From positions 1 to 5,534 of the forward strand of contig JAJRSN010000491.1 of NCBI GenBank assembly GCA_024278715.1: a stretch of 5,534 bases of DNA, written 5' to 3'. Below the pieces are notes generated by a model, which did not search any database, was not told the DNA's origin, and saw only the letters and a program-made list of their open reading frames with translations. The translations under genes were made by a program, and so were the position numbers. Below are positions 1 to 5,534 of the stretch, one piece after another. How positions within the stretch are numbered: position 1 is the stretch's first letter; the number at the start of each line of letters is the position of its first letter. The stretch is from Calditrichota bacterium. Lineage in GTDB: Bacteria > Calditrichota > Calditrichia > Calditrichales > Calditrichaceae.

Positions 1-1
1 G

Positions 2-1231
2 CCTTATGTACGTTGGACCGCAAAACGAAATATGGAAGCATTCCTGTTTCTTTTGGAGCAGAAAAAGATTAATGTTAATCAACTGATTACACACCGATTC
101 TCCTTTGATCGGGCTATACAGGCTTATGAAACTATTGAGAAAGAGAATCCGTTGGGCATTATTCTTGAGTACAAGGTTATTGATGAATTTCCGAAAGTTT
201 TGGATTTTCCCGGACTGTCCGTATCAAAAGCTAAGACGGTTGAGAATCTCCGGATAGGATTCATCGGAGTCGGAAATTTTGCCAAAGCCGTTCTGTTGCC
301 CTCGCTCAAAAAATTAAAAGTTCCTGTCAGAATGATCGCCTCTTCCGACGGTTTAAGCGCCGGTGTTGCCGCTAAAAAATTCGGCATTCCGCAGGCAACT
401 TCGGATCGTGAGTTAGTGCTGAAAAATTCGGAAATTAACGCCGTGTTCATTGCTACCCGCCACGATTCGCACGCTTCATTAGTGATAAAAGCACTGGAGA
501 ATGATAAGCATGTTTTTGTGGAAAAACCTTTAGCGCTGAATTTTGAAGAGTTGAAGCGGGTTTATGATAAAAAACAGGAAAAACCTCATTTACGCTTAAT
601 GGTCGGCTTTAATCGTCGCTTCTCGCCGTTCAGCCAAAAACTAAAAAAAACCATTCAGCAACGCAGCGATCCCATCTCAATAATAATAACCGTCAATGCC
701 GGATACATTCCCATGGATCACTGGGTGCATGATTTTAAGATGGGAGGCGGACGAATAATCGGTGAAGGCTGCCATTTTGTGGATTTGGCTCGTTTTCTGG
801 TAGGATATCCCATCAGCGAAGTCGGAGCGATTACTACACGCGGGCATTCGGGAACCGATGAGGATAAGATGATGATCTTGTTGACCTTTGAAGATGGCTC
901 GCAAGCATCCGTTAACTATTTGGCGAACGGAAATCCTCGCTTTCCGAAAGAACGTGTGGAGGTATTTTCATCACAGCGGGTTTTTCAGATCGATAATTTT
1001 AAGAGACTAACAAGTTACGGATCGGCTTTAAAAGAATTGTCGCTCAAACAGGATAAGGGACATTTTACGGAAATAAAGTCGTTTTTAGAAAGTCTCAAAA
1101 ACGGAACAGAAACTCCCATTCCGATTCAGGAACTATTTGAAGTTTCTCTGGCGACACTTGCCATACAGCAGGCGGTGGAAGAGAGGAGATTCATTTCGAT
1201 GAAATCAATTTGGAATGAGTTTGTTTTATAA
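2..1231 (+). CDS. Bi-domain oxidoreductase (zinc-type dehydrogenase tail + Gfo/Idh/MocA domain), 5'-partial
   Basis: The reading frame is open to the left edge, so the true start lies outside the window. The ATG at 32 is internal: the codons before it (PYVRWTAKRN) continue directly into conserved sequence. Numbering from that Met, residues 1 to about 47 match the C-terminal end of a medium-chain, zinc-type alcohol dehydrogenase (LITHRFSFDRAIQAYE is the usual tail motif). After a linker, residues 73 to about 399 form a Gfo/Idh/MocA oxidoreductase. It has the NAD(P)-binding loop GFIGVGNFA (76-84), the EKPLAL motif with its conserved Lys (164-169), GFNRRFSP (192-199) and the active-site segment EGCHFVD (245-251). 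Family members with both domains are about 700 residues long, so roughly 300 residues are missing on the left. Such proteins usually sit in exopolysaccharide or O-antigen loci and are presumed to oxidise or reduce a nucleotide sugar in the cytoplasm; the exact substrate cannot be read from sequence. The heparinase-like gene follows after 130 bp. The family call is firm; the reaction is inference. Confidence 0.9.
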   Translation, partial: PYVRWTAKRNMEAFLFLLEQKKINVNQLITHRFSFDRAIQAYETIEKENPLGIILEYKVIDEFPKVLDFPGLSVSKAKTVENLRIGFIGVGNFAKAVLLPSLKKLKVPVRMIASSDGLSAGVAAKKFGIPQATSDRELVLKNSEINAVFIATRHDSHASLVIKALENDKHVFVEKPLALNFEELKRVYDKKQEKPHLRLMVGFNRRFSPFSQKLKKTIQQRSDPISIIITVNAGYIPMDHWVHDFKMGGGRIIGEGCHFVDLARFLVGYPISEVGAITTRGHSGTDEDKMMILLTFEDGSQASVNYLANGNPRFPKERVEVFSSQRVFQIDNFKRLTSYGSALKELSLKQDKGHFTEIKSFLESLKNGTETPIPIQELFEVSLATLAIQQAVEERRFISMKSIWNEFVL

Positions 1232-1361
1232 AATATGTTTATTAAATAAGAAACTTTTAACAACCCTTACCTTAATTCCTCTTGTTTTTAGAGAGACGGA
1301 AGTGTTTGCCGATTATAATCAGTAAGGGCAGAATCGGTAAAAATATCGAAGCGTGGGATCA
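1232..1361 (+). other. Intergenic gap between oxidoreductase and heparinase-like gene
   Basis: This 130-bp stretch is AT-rich and holds no convincing gene. The frame of the downstream gene is closed by TAA at 1323-1325 and again at 1338-1340, so that gene cannot start further upstream than about 1341. CCGATT at 1309-1314 can pair with AATCGG at 1332-1337 (17-nt loop). CCCTTAC at 1264-1270 is complementary to GTAAGGG at 1322-1328. Both are short enough to arise by chance. No clear terminator for the upstream gene is seen, so read-through into the next gene is possible. Confidence 0.6.
1311..1320 (+). promoter_or_regulatory. Possible promoter -10 element within a 10-bp palindrome
   Basis: GATTATAATC is a perfect palindrome and contains a consensus TATAAT at 1314-1319. 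It lies about 42 bases ahead of the chosen ATG at 1362, a sensible distance for a promoter of the heparinase-like gene. No good -35 box is found at the expected spacing: the hexamer 17 bp upstream is GAGAGA at 1291-1296. This is therefore a weak call based on one element in AT-rich DNA. The palindrome could equally be a small protein-binding site. Confidence 0.25.
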
Positions 1362-3074
1362 ATGAGAATTTCATTCTTTTTTCATACCATATCCTATCTG
1401 AAATTTGAACAAATTTTTTTTCGGTTTTGGTTCCGGCTTAAAAGTCGGTTTCTGCAAGATTTAATGCGAAAACAAATTTCCCAATTAACCTGCCCCGTTG
1501 ATCCTCCAAAATTTAATTTAAAACCAAAATGTTACGGCAAAATCGCCAATCAAAATCTAAATGAACGGCGGTTTAAATTTATTAACATCGAAACAGAATA
1601 TGAAAAAAATATCTTTTGGAACGATACCTCGAAACCTAAACTTTGGCTTTACAATCTCCATTATTTTGAATATCTACTCCCTTTAACTAAAGAGATTAAT
1701 GCTGATAATTTTGATTACGCTCAAAAACTTATCAAGGATTGGATCGAACAAAATCCCGTCGGGCGCGGAAACGGCTGGGAACCGTATCCTCTTTCGCTGC
1801 GAATTGTTAACTGGATCTTCTTCTATGACGCGTTTTACGACTATTTTAAAAACAATCCGAAATTTAAACGGCAATTTTTAGACAGCCTTTACCGGCAAAC
1901 CGCTTATCTTACGCATTTTTTAGAATACCATCTTCAGGCAAATCACCTTTGGGCTAATGTGAAAACCGTTCTTTTTGCGGGACTCTTCTTTAGCGAAAAT
2001 AAATGGATTGAAAAAGGCATTCGATTGGTAAAACGGCAATTGAAAGAGCAAATTCTGAATGACGGCGGTCATTACGAACGAAGTCCCATGTACCACTCAC
2101 TAATATTAACCGATGTAATTGATTTAGCCAATCTGTTAAAAACCAATAATCCCGATTTGAATAAACACCGACCGAGCCTTGAAAACTTGCGGAAAATGCT
2201 GCAGGAAAAAGCACAAGCCATGCTGCAATGGTTGAATCAACTCTCGCATCCTGACGGCGAGCCGGCTTTGTTTGGAGATACCGCTTTTAAAGTTGCGCCA
2301 AAGCCCGAAGATATCCATGATTATTACTCAAAAGTATTTAATTCAAAAAATATCTCTTTTGAACTGCCTAAAACAATTTCTTTGAAAGAAAGCGGTTATT
2401 ACGTCGTCCGATCTGATGAAACGTACATGGCGGTGGATGGCGGCGAATTGGGCGTTACCTACCAGCCCGGTCATGCGCATTGCGATTTTTTGAGCTACGA
2501 ATTATCTTTTAAAACTCAACGCTTTATTGTGGACAGCGGAGTGGGAGAATATCTTCCTTCTGATCTGAGGAGTAAGGCGCGCAGCATTTACAGCCACAAT
2601 ACACTGGTTGTTAACGGAATGGAACAGGCAGAGCTGTGGCAGGCTTTCCGCATGGGCAAGCGCATAAAACCCGAAGCAGTCCGGTTCAAAGCGGAACCGT
2701 TTCCGGAATTCGCGGGTTCGTACAAAAATCAACTGAATAAAAAACGGGCTTACCGCCATCAAAGATTCATTAGTTGGCAGAAAACGAATATGATTGTTAT
2801 CAAAGATGTCTATCGCGCCAAACGTTTACGATTCGTGGAAAACCTGATTCACCCGCACCCTGAATGCCGCCTTGAACAGACAAAGGGATCGATTCTGTTA
2901 AAAAGAAACGGTATTGAATTAGCAGTTTTGTTTGATGAAAATGAAGCGTGGGCTGAAATCCGCGACTGGTTTTACGTGCCTGAATTCGGAAAAGTTATTC
3001 CTTCAAAAGTAATTGTTTTAATCCCGAAAGACATCCAAAAAGGGCAAATGGAATACCGGCTTAAACCGTGTTAA
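1362..3074 (+). CDS. Heparinase II/III-family (polysaccharide-lyase-like) protein
   Basis: This 570-residue protein has the two-part architecture of the heparinase II/III group: an N-terminal alpha-helical toroid (roughly residues 90-330) and a C-terminal beta-sandwich (roughly 340-560). Motifs that fit the family's catalytic and substrate-binding sites are NHLWAN (194-199), GGHYERSPMYH (235-245), PGHAHCDFLSYEL (369-381) and HNT (412-414). Characterised relatives cleave uronic-acid polysaccharides by beta-elimination using Asn/His and Tyr residues; here Asn194, His237, Tyr238 or Tyr244, and His371/His373 are candidates. The N-terminus is aromatic and basic (FEQIFFRFWFRLKSRF) with no signal peptide, which is typical of the version found in exopolysaccharide clusters and suggests a cytoplasmic or inner-face location. 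A GTG at 1353 is also in frame. ATG 1362 is preferred because GGGA (1355-1358) lies just upstream of it, whereas the GTG has no properly spaced ribosome site. Placement after a bi-domain oxidoreductase is a recurring arrangement. The family is clear; substrate and direction of action are unknown. Confidence 0.88.
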   Translation: MRISFFFHTISYLKFEQIFFRFWFRLKSRFLQDLMRKQISQLTCPVDPPKFNLKPKCYGKIANQNLNERRFKFINIETEYEKNIFWNDTSKPKLWLYNLHYFEYLLPLTKEINADNFDYAQKLIKDWIEQNPVGRGNGWEPYPLSLRIVNWIFFYDAFYDYFKNNPKFKRQFLDSLYRQTAYLTHFLEYHLQANHLWANVKTVLFAGLFFSENKWIEKGIRLVKRQLKEQILNDGGHYERSPMYHSLILTDVIDLANLLKTNNPDLNKHRPSLENLRKMLQEKAQAMLQWLNQLSHPDGEPALFGDTAFKVAPKPEDIHDYYSKVFNSKNISFELPKTISLKESGYYVVRSDETYMAVDGGELGVTYQPGHAHCDFLSYELSFKTQRFIVDSGVGEYLPSDLRSKARSIYSHNTLVVNGMEQAELWQAFRMGKRIKPEAVRFKAEPFPEFAGSYKNQLNKKRAYRHQRFISWQKTNMIVIKDVYRAKRLRFVENLIHPHPECRLEQTKGSILLKRNGIELAVLFDENEAWAEIRDWFYVPEFGKVIPSKVIVLIPKDIQKGQMEYRLKPC

Positions 3075-3103
3075 TATATTAGTATTAAAATCCTTTTTTT
3101 TTT
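3071..3103 (+). terminator. Weak terminator-like structure after the heparinase-like gene
   Basis: TTAATA (3071-3076, overlapping the stop codon) is complementary to TATTAA (3083-3088), giving a six-pair stem with a six-base loop. It is followed by a run of ten T residues at 3094-3103. The T-run is the striking part. The stem is all A:T and lies five bases before the T-run, so it would be much weaker than a classical intrinsic terminator. Confidence 0.25.
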
Positions 3104-3112
3104 GACAGAATT

Positions 3113-3162
3113 TGTGAATGGTTAATGGTTATTGGTTAAGTGTTAAGGGTGTATGGGTTAAG
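3113..3162 (+). repeat. Degenerate heptamer array, G/T/A-only (left arm)
   Basis: Seven consecutive units of seven bases (the last has eight) can be laid out without gaps: TGTGAAT, GGTTAAT, GGTTATT, GGTTAAG, TGTTAAG, GGTGTAT, GGGTTAAG. The consensus is near GGTTAAT/G. There is not a single C from 3107 to 3162. The array is non-coding. It resembles the short heptanucleotide tandem repeats known from intergenic DNA of some bacteria, but no specific named family is recognised. Confidence 0.6.
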
Positions 3163-3185
3163 CGGCATCTCTGGCGCCTCGTCAT

Positions 3186-3218
3186 GGCTTTCCGCATTCC
3201 GCTTTTTGAAAGCCTTTT
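3186..3218 (+). terminator. Stem-loop with short T-run, possible intrinsic terminator
   Basis: GGCTTTC (3186-3192) and GAAAGCC (3208-3214) form a perfect seven-pair stem around a 15-base loop, followed at once by TTTT (3215-3218). It lies 111 bases after the stop codon at 3074, between the two heptamer arrays, and could end transcription of the heparinase-like gene. The loop is long and the T-run short, so activity is uncertain. It may instead be the core of the surrounding repeat structure. Confidence 0.35.
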
Positions 3219-3220
3219 AC

Positions 3221-3325
3221 TTTAACCTTTAATCTTTAATCTTATTTTTCACGCATCCCACTTTCTGCTTTCTGTCATCTCCCTACTTCATTCACCCTTC
3301 TCACCCTTTTCCTGTTTTCTGCTAT
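3221..3325 (+). repeat. Degenerate heptamer array, pyrimidine-rich (right arm, inverted to left arm)
   Basis: Fifteen consecutive seven-base units fit this stretch. They begin TTTAACC, TTTAATC, TTTAATC and later include TTCTGCT, TTCTGTC and TTCACCC; the similarity decays toward the right. Only five G residues occur between 3213 and 3332. The first units resemble the reverse complement of the left-arm unit (ATTAACC, CTTAACC), so the two arrays face each other across the GC-richer core at about 3163-3214. The strand asymmetry is obvious by eye. The heptamer phasing is clear in the first three units and around 3263-3276, and looser elsewhere. Confidence 0.5.
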
Positions 3326-3330
3326 CTAAT

Positions 3331-3359
3331 TTGCACTAAGTCCTTAGGTCTGCTAAATT
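3331..3359 (+). promoter_or_regulatory. Weak candidate promoter with an internal palindrome, upstream of the glycosyltransferase
   Basis: TTGCAC (3331-3336) and TAAATT (3354-3359) are 17 bp apart and partly match the sigma-70 hexamers (3/6 and 4/6). Between them lies CTAAG-TC-CTTAG (3336-3347), an inverted repeat with five-base arms that could be an operator or a chance palindrome. The predicted leader would be about 38 bases. The evidence is suggestive only, because the -35 match is poor and the host's promoter consensus is unknown. Confidence 0.2.
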
Positions 3360-3383
3360 TAAGGTTTGACGCTTAGCCTTGGA
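3358..3383 (+). promoter_or_regulatory. Leader hairpin just before the glycosyltransferase ribosome site
   Basis: AAGGTT (3361-3366) pairs with AGCCTT (3375-3380) around an eight-base loop, including one G:U pair. Three further pairs (two of them G:U) can extend the stem outward to 3358 and 3383. The structure ends seven bases before the AAGGAG site at 3391 and contains no T-run, so it is not a terminator. It could influence translation or mRNA stability; no known riboswitch or leader family is recognised. Confidence 0.2.
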
Positions 3384-3390
3384 CAGAAAT

Positions 3391-3396
3391 AAGGAG
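3391..3396 (+). promoter_or_regulatory. Strong Shine-Dalgarno that fixes a TTG start
   Basis: AAGGAG at 3391-3396 sits seven bases ahead of the TTG at 3404. That is near-ideal spacing, and no ATG or GTG in this frame lies close by. The protein then begins MRILYVSQYFPPE, the expected N-terminal strand of this glycosyltransferase family, so the TTG start is well supported. Confidence 0.8.
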
Positions 3397-3403
3397 TAAA
3401 CAT

Positions 3404-4636
3404 TTGCGCATACTTTATGTCTCGCAGTACTTTCCGCCGGAAATGGGCGCACCTTCCGCACGTGTTTTCGAACTTTCGCGACGCTGGGTAAAAAACGGCG
3501 ATCAGGTTACGGTTTTAACCAGTTTTCCCAATCATCCCACGGGAATCATCCCCCCGGAATACCGCGGCTATCGTTATCTGGAAGAAGAAAAAGATGGCAT
3601 TCGTGTGGTTCGTACTTATATTTTTGCCGCGCCAAATAAAGGTTTTTTAAAACGCGTTCTTTCGTACATTTCTTTTATGTGTTCAAGCATTATTCAGGGT
3701 TCGCGCAAAGTCGGAAAACAGGACGTTTTAATAGCTACCAGCCCCCAGTTTTTTGTGGGCATCGCCGGATTCATTATCAGTCGTTTGAAGGGTATTCCTT
3801 TTATCTTTGAAGTCCGCGATCTCTGGCCCGAATCCATTGTACAATTGGGGCAGTTAAAAAATCCGTTGATCATTCGCTTTTTGGAATGGATTGAAATGAC
3901 CCTGTATCGCAAGGCAATCCACATTGTCGGGGTAGCGGATTCCACGGTTGATATTCTCACCGACCGGGGAATCCCCGAAGAAAAGATCACAATTATTAAG
4001 AATGGCGTTGATCTGAAATTGTTTCAATCTTCCGACCGGCAGGGCGAGCTGAAAAAACAACACGGTTTTTCGGATAAATTTATCGTTTCGTACATCGGGA
4101 CGCACGGACTTTCCCATGCGCTGGATAAGGTTCTCGATACTGCTAATTTACTGAAAGATCAAAAGGATGTTTTATTCCTGCTTGTAGGTGAAGGAGCGGA
4201 AAAGGAAAATTTAAAACAAAAAGCGCGCGAGCTTCGGCTGAACAATGTGTTCTTTTTGGATCAAATAGATAAACAACAACTGCCGGAGTATTACGCGCTT
4301 TCGGATATTATTCTTGTAACTCTGCGCGACCTTCCGCTTTTCCGCAGCGTGATTCCTTCCAAAATATTTGAAATCATGGCTATGAGCAGACCCATTCTAA
4401 TCGGCGTTGACGGAGAATCGCGTAAACTGGTTGAGCAGGCGAAGGCGGGCGTTTTTTCGGAGCCGGAAAACGCGCCCATGCTCAAACAGAAAATTCTTGA
4501 GTTGAAAGAAAATCCCCGATTGCGCGAAGAGCTGGGACGGAACGGCAGAAAATTTGTTGAAACCCGTTTTGACCGCAATAAGTTAGCCGATCAGTACCAA
4601 AAGTTATTGCATAAATTGATTGAAAACGGAGAATGA
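3404..4636 (+). CDS. Glycosyltransferase family 4 (WbuB/WcaI-like), capsule or exopolysaccharide synthesis
   Basis: This 410-residue GT-B-fold enzyme has the usual length for the family. The N-terminal acceptor domain starts with MRILYVSQYFPPEMGAPSAR (1-20), with the Gly-rich loop at residue 15, and contains FEVRDLWPES (135-144), a hallmark of the WbuB/WcaI-like subgroup. The C-terminal nucleotide-sugar-binding domain shows NGVD (200-203), YIGTHGLSHALD (230-241), GEGAEKENL (262-270) and PSKIFEIMAMSRPIL (318-332). Glu323 corresponds to the second Glu of the GT4 EX7E signature; the first is not present (Ser315). Members transfer a sugar from a nucleotide donor, with retention of configuration, onto a lipid-linked oligosaccharide at the cytoplasmic face of the inner membrane. 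Donor and acceptor cannot be told from sequence. There is no signal peptide. Translation starts at TTG with a strong Shine-Dalgarno. The next gene begins two bases after the stop, so the two are almost certainly co-transcribed. Confidence 0.93.
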   Translation: MRILYVSQYFPPEMGAPSARVFELSRRWVKNGDQVTVLTSFPNHPTGIIPPEYRGYRYLEEEKDGIRVVRTYIFAAPNKGFLKRVLSYISFMCSSIIQGSRKVGKQDVLIATSPQFFVGIAGFIISRLKGIPFIFEVRDLWPESIVQLGQLKNPLIIRFLEWIEMTLYRKAIHIVGVADSTVDILTDRGIPEEKITIIKNGVDLKLFQSSDRQGELKKQHGFSDKFIVSYIGTHGLSHALDKVLDTANLLKDQKDVLFLLVGEGAEKENLKQKARELRLNNVFFLDQIDKQQLPEYYALSDIILVTLRDLPLFRSVIPSKIFEIMAMSRPILIGVDGESRKLVEQAKAGVFSEPENAPMLKQKILELKENPRLREELGRNGRKFVETRFDRNKLADQYQKLLHKLIENGE

Positions 4637-4641
4637 TTATG
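4628..4641 (+). promoter_or_regulatory. Ribosome site embedded in the end of the glycosyltransferase gene
   Basis: GGAG at 4628-4631 lies within the last codons of the glycosyltransferase. There are two possible ATG starts in the next frame: 4633, overlapping the TGA stop as ATGA, and 4639. The GGAG is one base from the first and seven bases from the second, so 4639 is the better start. Either way the genes are positioned for translational coupling. Confidence 0.6.
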
Positions 4642-5534
4642 TCAAAATCGATGATTCCGTTGATAATTGCCGTTTTACTCGGCTACGGAATTCTGAGCGC
4701 GAACAGTCCGACGTCGGTGCCTTTGGACGATCCTGTTTATCATTTTCTGGAACGAATGGAAACCCTCGGATTTGTCAGCGATGTGTTTAACGGCATAAAA
4801 CCGTTCAGCAGGGCGCAGGTTTCCGCGTATTTGCAAACAGTCGCCAAACGCCGGGCGGAACTGACCGCCATTGACCGTAGAAGGCTGGACGATTTTTTAT
4901 TAGATTACCGCTGGGAATTACGAAGAAAGGAGCGTAATCCGCTGCTTCCGGATAATCAAAACTGGTATTCCGTTCTGGCGGGATGGCAAAATTTTAAAAA
5001 AGATTTTAAACGCTTCTTTAAACAAAATTTTCCCGAAGAAGAAAACCATGTTTTTTTGTGGGAAACAAACAAGGATCATTTTTATTTTGACTACGAACAG
5101 GGATTGGATTACGAACAGCGTTCAGACAACATGTATCGTTCGGCGAGCTGGCAAACGTACAAATTCAGAGGCGTTTTGCAGGAGAATTTTGGTTACCGTT
5201 TCGAGGTAAGTTTGCACGGCTTGCGCGGAAACAACGAGCAATATATTGAGGAGCATCCGATCTTAAAGGGAAGTTGGAGCGAAGTGAGCGACGACGCGGC
5301 GCGTTATTCCGATCGCACGGGCGGCGAGTTGTCTTTTCATCTAAAATATTTCGATCTGCAATTTGCTCAGCAGGAAATCGCCTGGGGATACGGGGAATCG
5401 GGTCAGCTTATTCTGTCGAACAATACGGAGGCTTATCCCTATTTGAGCATCAGCAAGGATTGGGGCTGGTTTAAGTTTATTGCCCTGCACGGTAAACTGC
5501 AGTCGTTCTGGCAGGATACCTTACCGGACGGATA
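4639..5534 (+). CDS. Wzi-like capsule assembly outer-membrane protein, 3'-partial
   Basis: An open frame runs from ATG 4639 to the right edge: 298 complete codons with no stop. Residues 1 to about 21 form a signal peptide with a short basic start, a hydrophobic core (MIPLIIAVLLGYGIL) and a likely cleavage after LSA. The mature start carries VPLDDPVYHFLERMETLGF (27-45), the N-terminal helical motif common in Wzi-type proteins of the FCB group. From about residue 140 onward there are alternating aromatic/polar stretches as in outer-membrane beta-strands. WGYGESGQLILSNN (249-262), followed by a strand rich in Trp and Phe, matches the conserved barrel segment of the Wzi capsule-assembly family. 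E. coli Wzi is an 18-strand barrel that binds capsule polymer at the surface; a similar role here is inference. Full-length relatives are about 450-600 residues, so the missing part is probably similar in size to what is seen or somewhat smaller. The gene follows the glycosyltransferase with a two-base gap, linking polymer synthesis to surface attachment. Confidence 0.78.
   Translation, partial: MSKSMIPLIIAVLLGYGILSANSPTSVPLDDPVYHFLERMETLGFVSDVFNGIKPFSRAQVSAYLQTVAKRRAELTAIDRRRLDDFLLDYRWELRRKERNPLLPDNQNWYSVLAGWQNFKKDFKRFFKQNFPEEENHVFLWETNKDHFYFDYEQGLDYEQRSDNMYRSASWQTYKFRGVLQENFGYRFEVSLHGLRGNNEQYIEEHPILKGSWSEVSDDAARYSDRTGGELSFHLKYFDLQFAQQEIAWGYGESGQLILSNNTEAYPYLSISKDWGWFKFIALHGKLQSFWQDTLPDG

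Larger units (their letters stand above)
3075..3403 (+). other. 329-bp intergenic region with opposed low-complexity arms
   Basis: No coding frame with a credible start is seen here on either strand. Reading left to right it holds a T10 run, a C-free heptamer array and a GC-richer core (about 3163-3214, including the palindrome GGCGCC at 3172-3177 and a stem-loop). These are followed by a G-poor heptamer array, a small palindrome with a weak promoter-like pair, a leader hairpin, and the Shine-Dalgarno of the glycosyltransferase gene. The composition differs sharply from both neighbouring genes. The region may be a repeat-derived insertion that separates two transcription units. Confidence 0.6.

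Noticed and set aside
124..450. 108-codon antisense open frame
   Set aside because: It lies opposite the conserved Rossmann segment of the oxidoreductase and shows no recognisable domain. The other antisense frames opposite the lyase-like and glycosyltransferase genes are rejected for the same reason.
1302..1325. GTG-started seven-codon mini-frame before the heparinase-like gene, considered as a leader peptide
   Set aside because: It has no run of regulatory codons and no paired attenuator-type hairpins, and its length is expected by chance.
1264..1328. Seven-base inverted repeat CCCTTAC / GTAAGGG
   Set aside because: The arms are 51 bases apart, and a match of this length is expected by chance about once in every couple of such gaps.
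1353..1361. GTG at 1353 as start of the heparinase-like gene
   Set aside because: It is possible, but there is no properly spaced ribosome site, and the ATG at 1362 begins a more typical family N-terminus; the difference is only three residues.
3102..3107. Perfect TTGACA -35 hexamer
   Set aside because: No acceptable -10 hexamer is found 16-18 bp downstream, and it arises at the edge of the T10 run.
3113..3325. CRISPR array or other spaced-repeat locus
   Set aside because: The units are seven bases, degenerate and contiguous, with no spacers and no long identical repeats.
5274..5474. 66-codon + strand open frame within the right-hand gene
   Set aside because: It overlaps the Wzi-like frame in another phase, has low-complexity Arg/Ser-rich content and no ribosome site; the Wzi-like frame carries signal peptide and family motifs.

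Overview
The window is an accessory exopolysaccharide/capsule biosynthesis segment from a Gram-negative bacterium. It has four genes, all on the + strand, and the outer two are cut by the window edges. A Wzi-like outer-membrane protein points to a diderm host. The moderately AT-rich coding sequence, a TTG start and the combination of genes would fit the FCB (Bacteroidota/Calditrichota-like) side of the tree. That placement is a low-confidence inference, since no marker gene is present.

Layout. Positions 2-1231 hold the 3' part of a two-domain oxidoreductase: the tail of a zinc-type medium-chain dehydrogenase fused to a complete Gfo/Idh/MocA domain. Positions 1232-1361 are a short non-coding gap with a possible promoter (TATAAT inside a 10-bp palindrome). 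Positions 1362-3074 encode a heparinase II/III-type (polysaccharide-lyase-like) protein without a visible export signal. Positions 3075-3403 are a 329-bp gap with an unusual composition. It has a C-free stretch of degenerate heptamers, a GC-richer core with a stem-loop, and then a G-poor stretch of heptamers in the opposite orientation. After these come a small palindrome, a possible weak promoter, and a leader hairpin just before a strong Shine-Dalgarno. Positions 3404-4636 encode a family-4 glycosyltransferase that starts at TTG. Two bases later a Wzi-like outer-membrane protein starts at 4639 and runs off the right edge.

How the genes fit together (inference from family knowledge). The oxidoreductase probably modifies a sugar precursor, and the GT4 enzyme adds a sugar to the lipid-linked repeat unit. 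The Wzi-like barrel would help hold or organise the polymer at the cell surface. The heparinase-like protein is a regular companion of such oxidoreductases in exopolysaccharide loci, but its substrate is unknown. The most unusual non-coding feature is the pair of opposed heptamer arrays between the lyase-like gene and the glycosyltransferase. The least understood biology is the pairing of the oxidoreductase with an apparently non-exported lyase-like protein.
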